From: Paramacrobiotus metropolitanus
Taxonomy: Eukaryota; Tardigrada; Eutardigrada; Parachela; Macrobiotidae
NCBI RefSeq assembly: GCF_019649055.1
Contig: NW_026570223.1
Coordinates: forward strand, 3,658,001 to 3,722,000
Length of the DNA stretch: 64,000 nucleotides
Direction of reading: 5' to 3'
Below are positions 63,101 through 64,000 of this stretch, piece after piece. The notes beneath the pieces are model-generated. The model saw nothing but the letters and a program-made list of their open reading frames with translations. It was not told where the DNA came from and did not search any database. The stretch's first letter is position 1, and the number at the start of each line of letters is the position of its first letter. A program made the translations under genes and the position numbers.

Positions 63101-64000
63101 TACCTTCCAGTGTTGGAGGAGTTTGAAGGCGATCCTTGGTGTGGCGAACTTTGGTCCACATGTAGCCAGGGCCTTCAGAGCGGCGAATGTATACATCCAT
63201 CCCGCGTCGTATTCTGAGACGCTCGGCTTGGGTTTCGAAGCCGATTTGATGTCGGTGTACTTCAGCCTAACGTTGACCAATGGAGGAATGTCGTCTGGTA
63301 GGACTTCTATCATGTCCTCATGAAAGTCCGAACGAAGTGGCTCAGAGTCGGGCGTCAGTGGTGCTCGTTTACCGTACTGACGGGGGACGTATACTCCGCC
63401 ATCATCTTCGTTGCTCTTGGAATCGTCGGCCTTGTCGCCGCTATCCTTCTCTTCGAGTTGTTTATCTGGTATCTCCGGTTCAGCCTGCTGTTGAGGTGCC
63501 GAGCTCGACGGTGGTGGAGGTTTACCATTTCCGTCGTCGTCGTCATCGTCCCTGGGCGAGCCATTTCCAGGTGTCTGGAAATCCTCGTCGTCGTCATCCT
63601 CATCTTCGGTTTCTTCCTCGGATGACGAGATCAGCTCGGATGACTTCGGCTCCTTTTTCTTAGCCGGCTTGGTCGACTTTGTCTTAGTCGACTTGGACTT
63701 TCCCTTCTGTTGGGTCGAGTCTTCCGGTTCCGGCGAAATCTCCATCGGCGAGGGTGGTGGAAGTGACTGTACGTCCTTCGGTATGAACCGCCCCTTCGCA
63801 CTCCGAGTTGGTTTGGCCGTGCTTGCTCGTCCAGCCGGAGCCGCTGCTGTACCAACATATGTTGTCGGTTCGTGCGGTGCTCGAGGTCGGGTTAGGGCTT
63901 GAACTCGTCTTTGTGACGATTGTGCAGCCGTACGAGCTATATGCAGCAGAGTGGCTGCATCGTCCGACGGTTGTTCATTGGAGTCGCTGTACTCCTCGGT
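60125..64000 (-). CDS. Partial gene: tandem winged-helix-like repeats plus CxxC protein
   Basis: Two long minus-strand frames are probably exons of one gene. The first (64000-62543) is open at the window edge with no start needed. The second begins at 62308, after an ideal acceptor (TTTTATTTTGACAG), and ends at 60125. The proposed donor GAA|GTACCC at 62543 keeps phase 0 but is weak. The first exon has a basic/acidic low-complexity tail (KSKSTKTKSTKPAKKK, EEETEDEDDDDEDF). It then has two similar domains at about 63202-62972 and 62938-62645 (GWMYTFAALKALATCG ... QNNVRHYCDLGYHAG ... KRMYYEFPP; GWIHAIQACMEMSWH ... LTRGEILHQLIARF ... GGQRFIALNP) that follow a winged-helix/forkhead-like pattern. 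The second exon has CRQC...CAGC, a Gln/Pro-rich middle, an unrecognised helical domain and an acidic end (DDDEEEDYFGG). At least 1213 codons are visible. No reverse transcriptase, integrase or transposase motif is seen. Confidence 0.55.

Noticed and set aside
1-64000. CRISPR arrays, tRNA or rRNA genes, bacterial operons
   Set aside because: No regularly spaced direct repeats of CRISPR type, no tRNA box A/B pair or rRNA segment was recognised, and all coding is intron-split and metazoan.
60125-64000. Retroviral or gypsy gag-pol, or Polinton gene set
   Set aside because: No reverse transcriptase, RNase H, integrase, protease, polymerase B or ATPase motif is visible in the long frames; a gag-like role for the C-terminal domain cannot be supported.

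Overview
This is nuclear DNA from a small-genome animal. Protein genes sit on both strands, split by mostly short introns (about 50-350 bp). Most splice sites are GT-AG, and reading frames stay open when exons are joined. The genes are metazoan-specific or pan-eukaryotic: liprin-alpha, NUP88, CNOT3, OPA1, the V-ATPase d subunit, mitochondrial NAD kinase, glutaminyl cyclase, a CUB/trypsin protease and an MRP-type ABC transporter. Gene density and intron size would fit a tardigrade-like ecdysozoan, but that assignment is a low-confidence inference; the window holds no taxon marker.

Layout. 1.2-3.5 kb (+): a FAM187-like Ig membrane protein. 3.9-7.1 kb: two decayed copies of neighbouring genes (the NUP88 3' end, and the FAM187-like 3' half), separated by a possible third remnant and carrying a TTAA-flanked MITE. 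7.3-8.4 kb (-): a secreted two-Ig-domain gene with an in-frame TAA. 8.8-12.6 kb (+): NUP88. 14.0-15.7 kb (+): a two-finger C2H2 protein. 16.6-19.5 kb (+): a CUB plus trypsin-like protease. 20.1-24.0 kb (-): CNOT3. 27.8-33.3 kb (+): liprin-alpha. 34.8-37.0 kb (+): glutaminyl-peptide cyclotransferase. 37.6-41.2 kb (-): OPA1, with a one-base homopolymer frameshift. 42.2-44.0 kb (+): V-ATPase subunit d. 44.5-46.9 kb (-): NADK2. 49.5-50.9 kb (-): an unrecognised two-TM protein with PPxY motifs. 53.8-56.4 kb (+): the N-terminal third of an ABCC/MRP transporter.

From about 56.5 kb to the window end the sequence changes character. It is visibly more GC-rich. It opens with an 801-bp unit bounded by TGTAAC...GTTACA, which looks like an LTR. 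About 2.8 kb of non-coding DNA follows, studded with GGTCGG (18 copies seen on the + strand). After that comes a minus-strand gene still open at the window edge. That gene encodes a long acidic/basic tail, two tandem winged-helix-like repeats, a CxxC...CxxC motif and an unrecognised C-terminal domain. This block lies where the next MRP exons should be, so it has either inserted into an MRP intron or cut the gene short. It is the most unusual part of the window.

The genes do not form one pathway. Themes are membrane and mitochondrial housekeeping (OPA1, NADK2, V-ATPase), mRNA decay and nuclear transport (CNOT3, NUP88), synapse scaffolding (liprin-alpha) and secreted or immune-like proteins (Ig proteins, protease). 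All exon boundaries were derived by hand from splice consensus, frame and recalled family patterns. No alignment was run.
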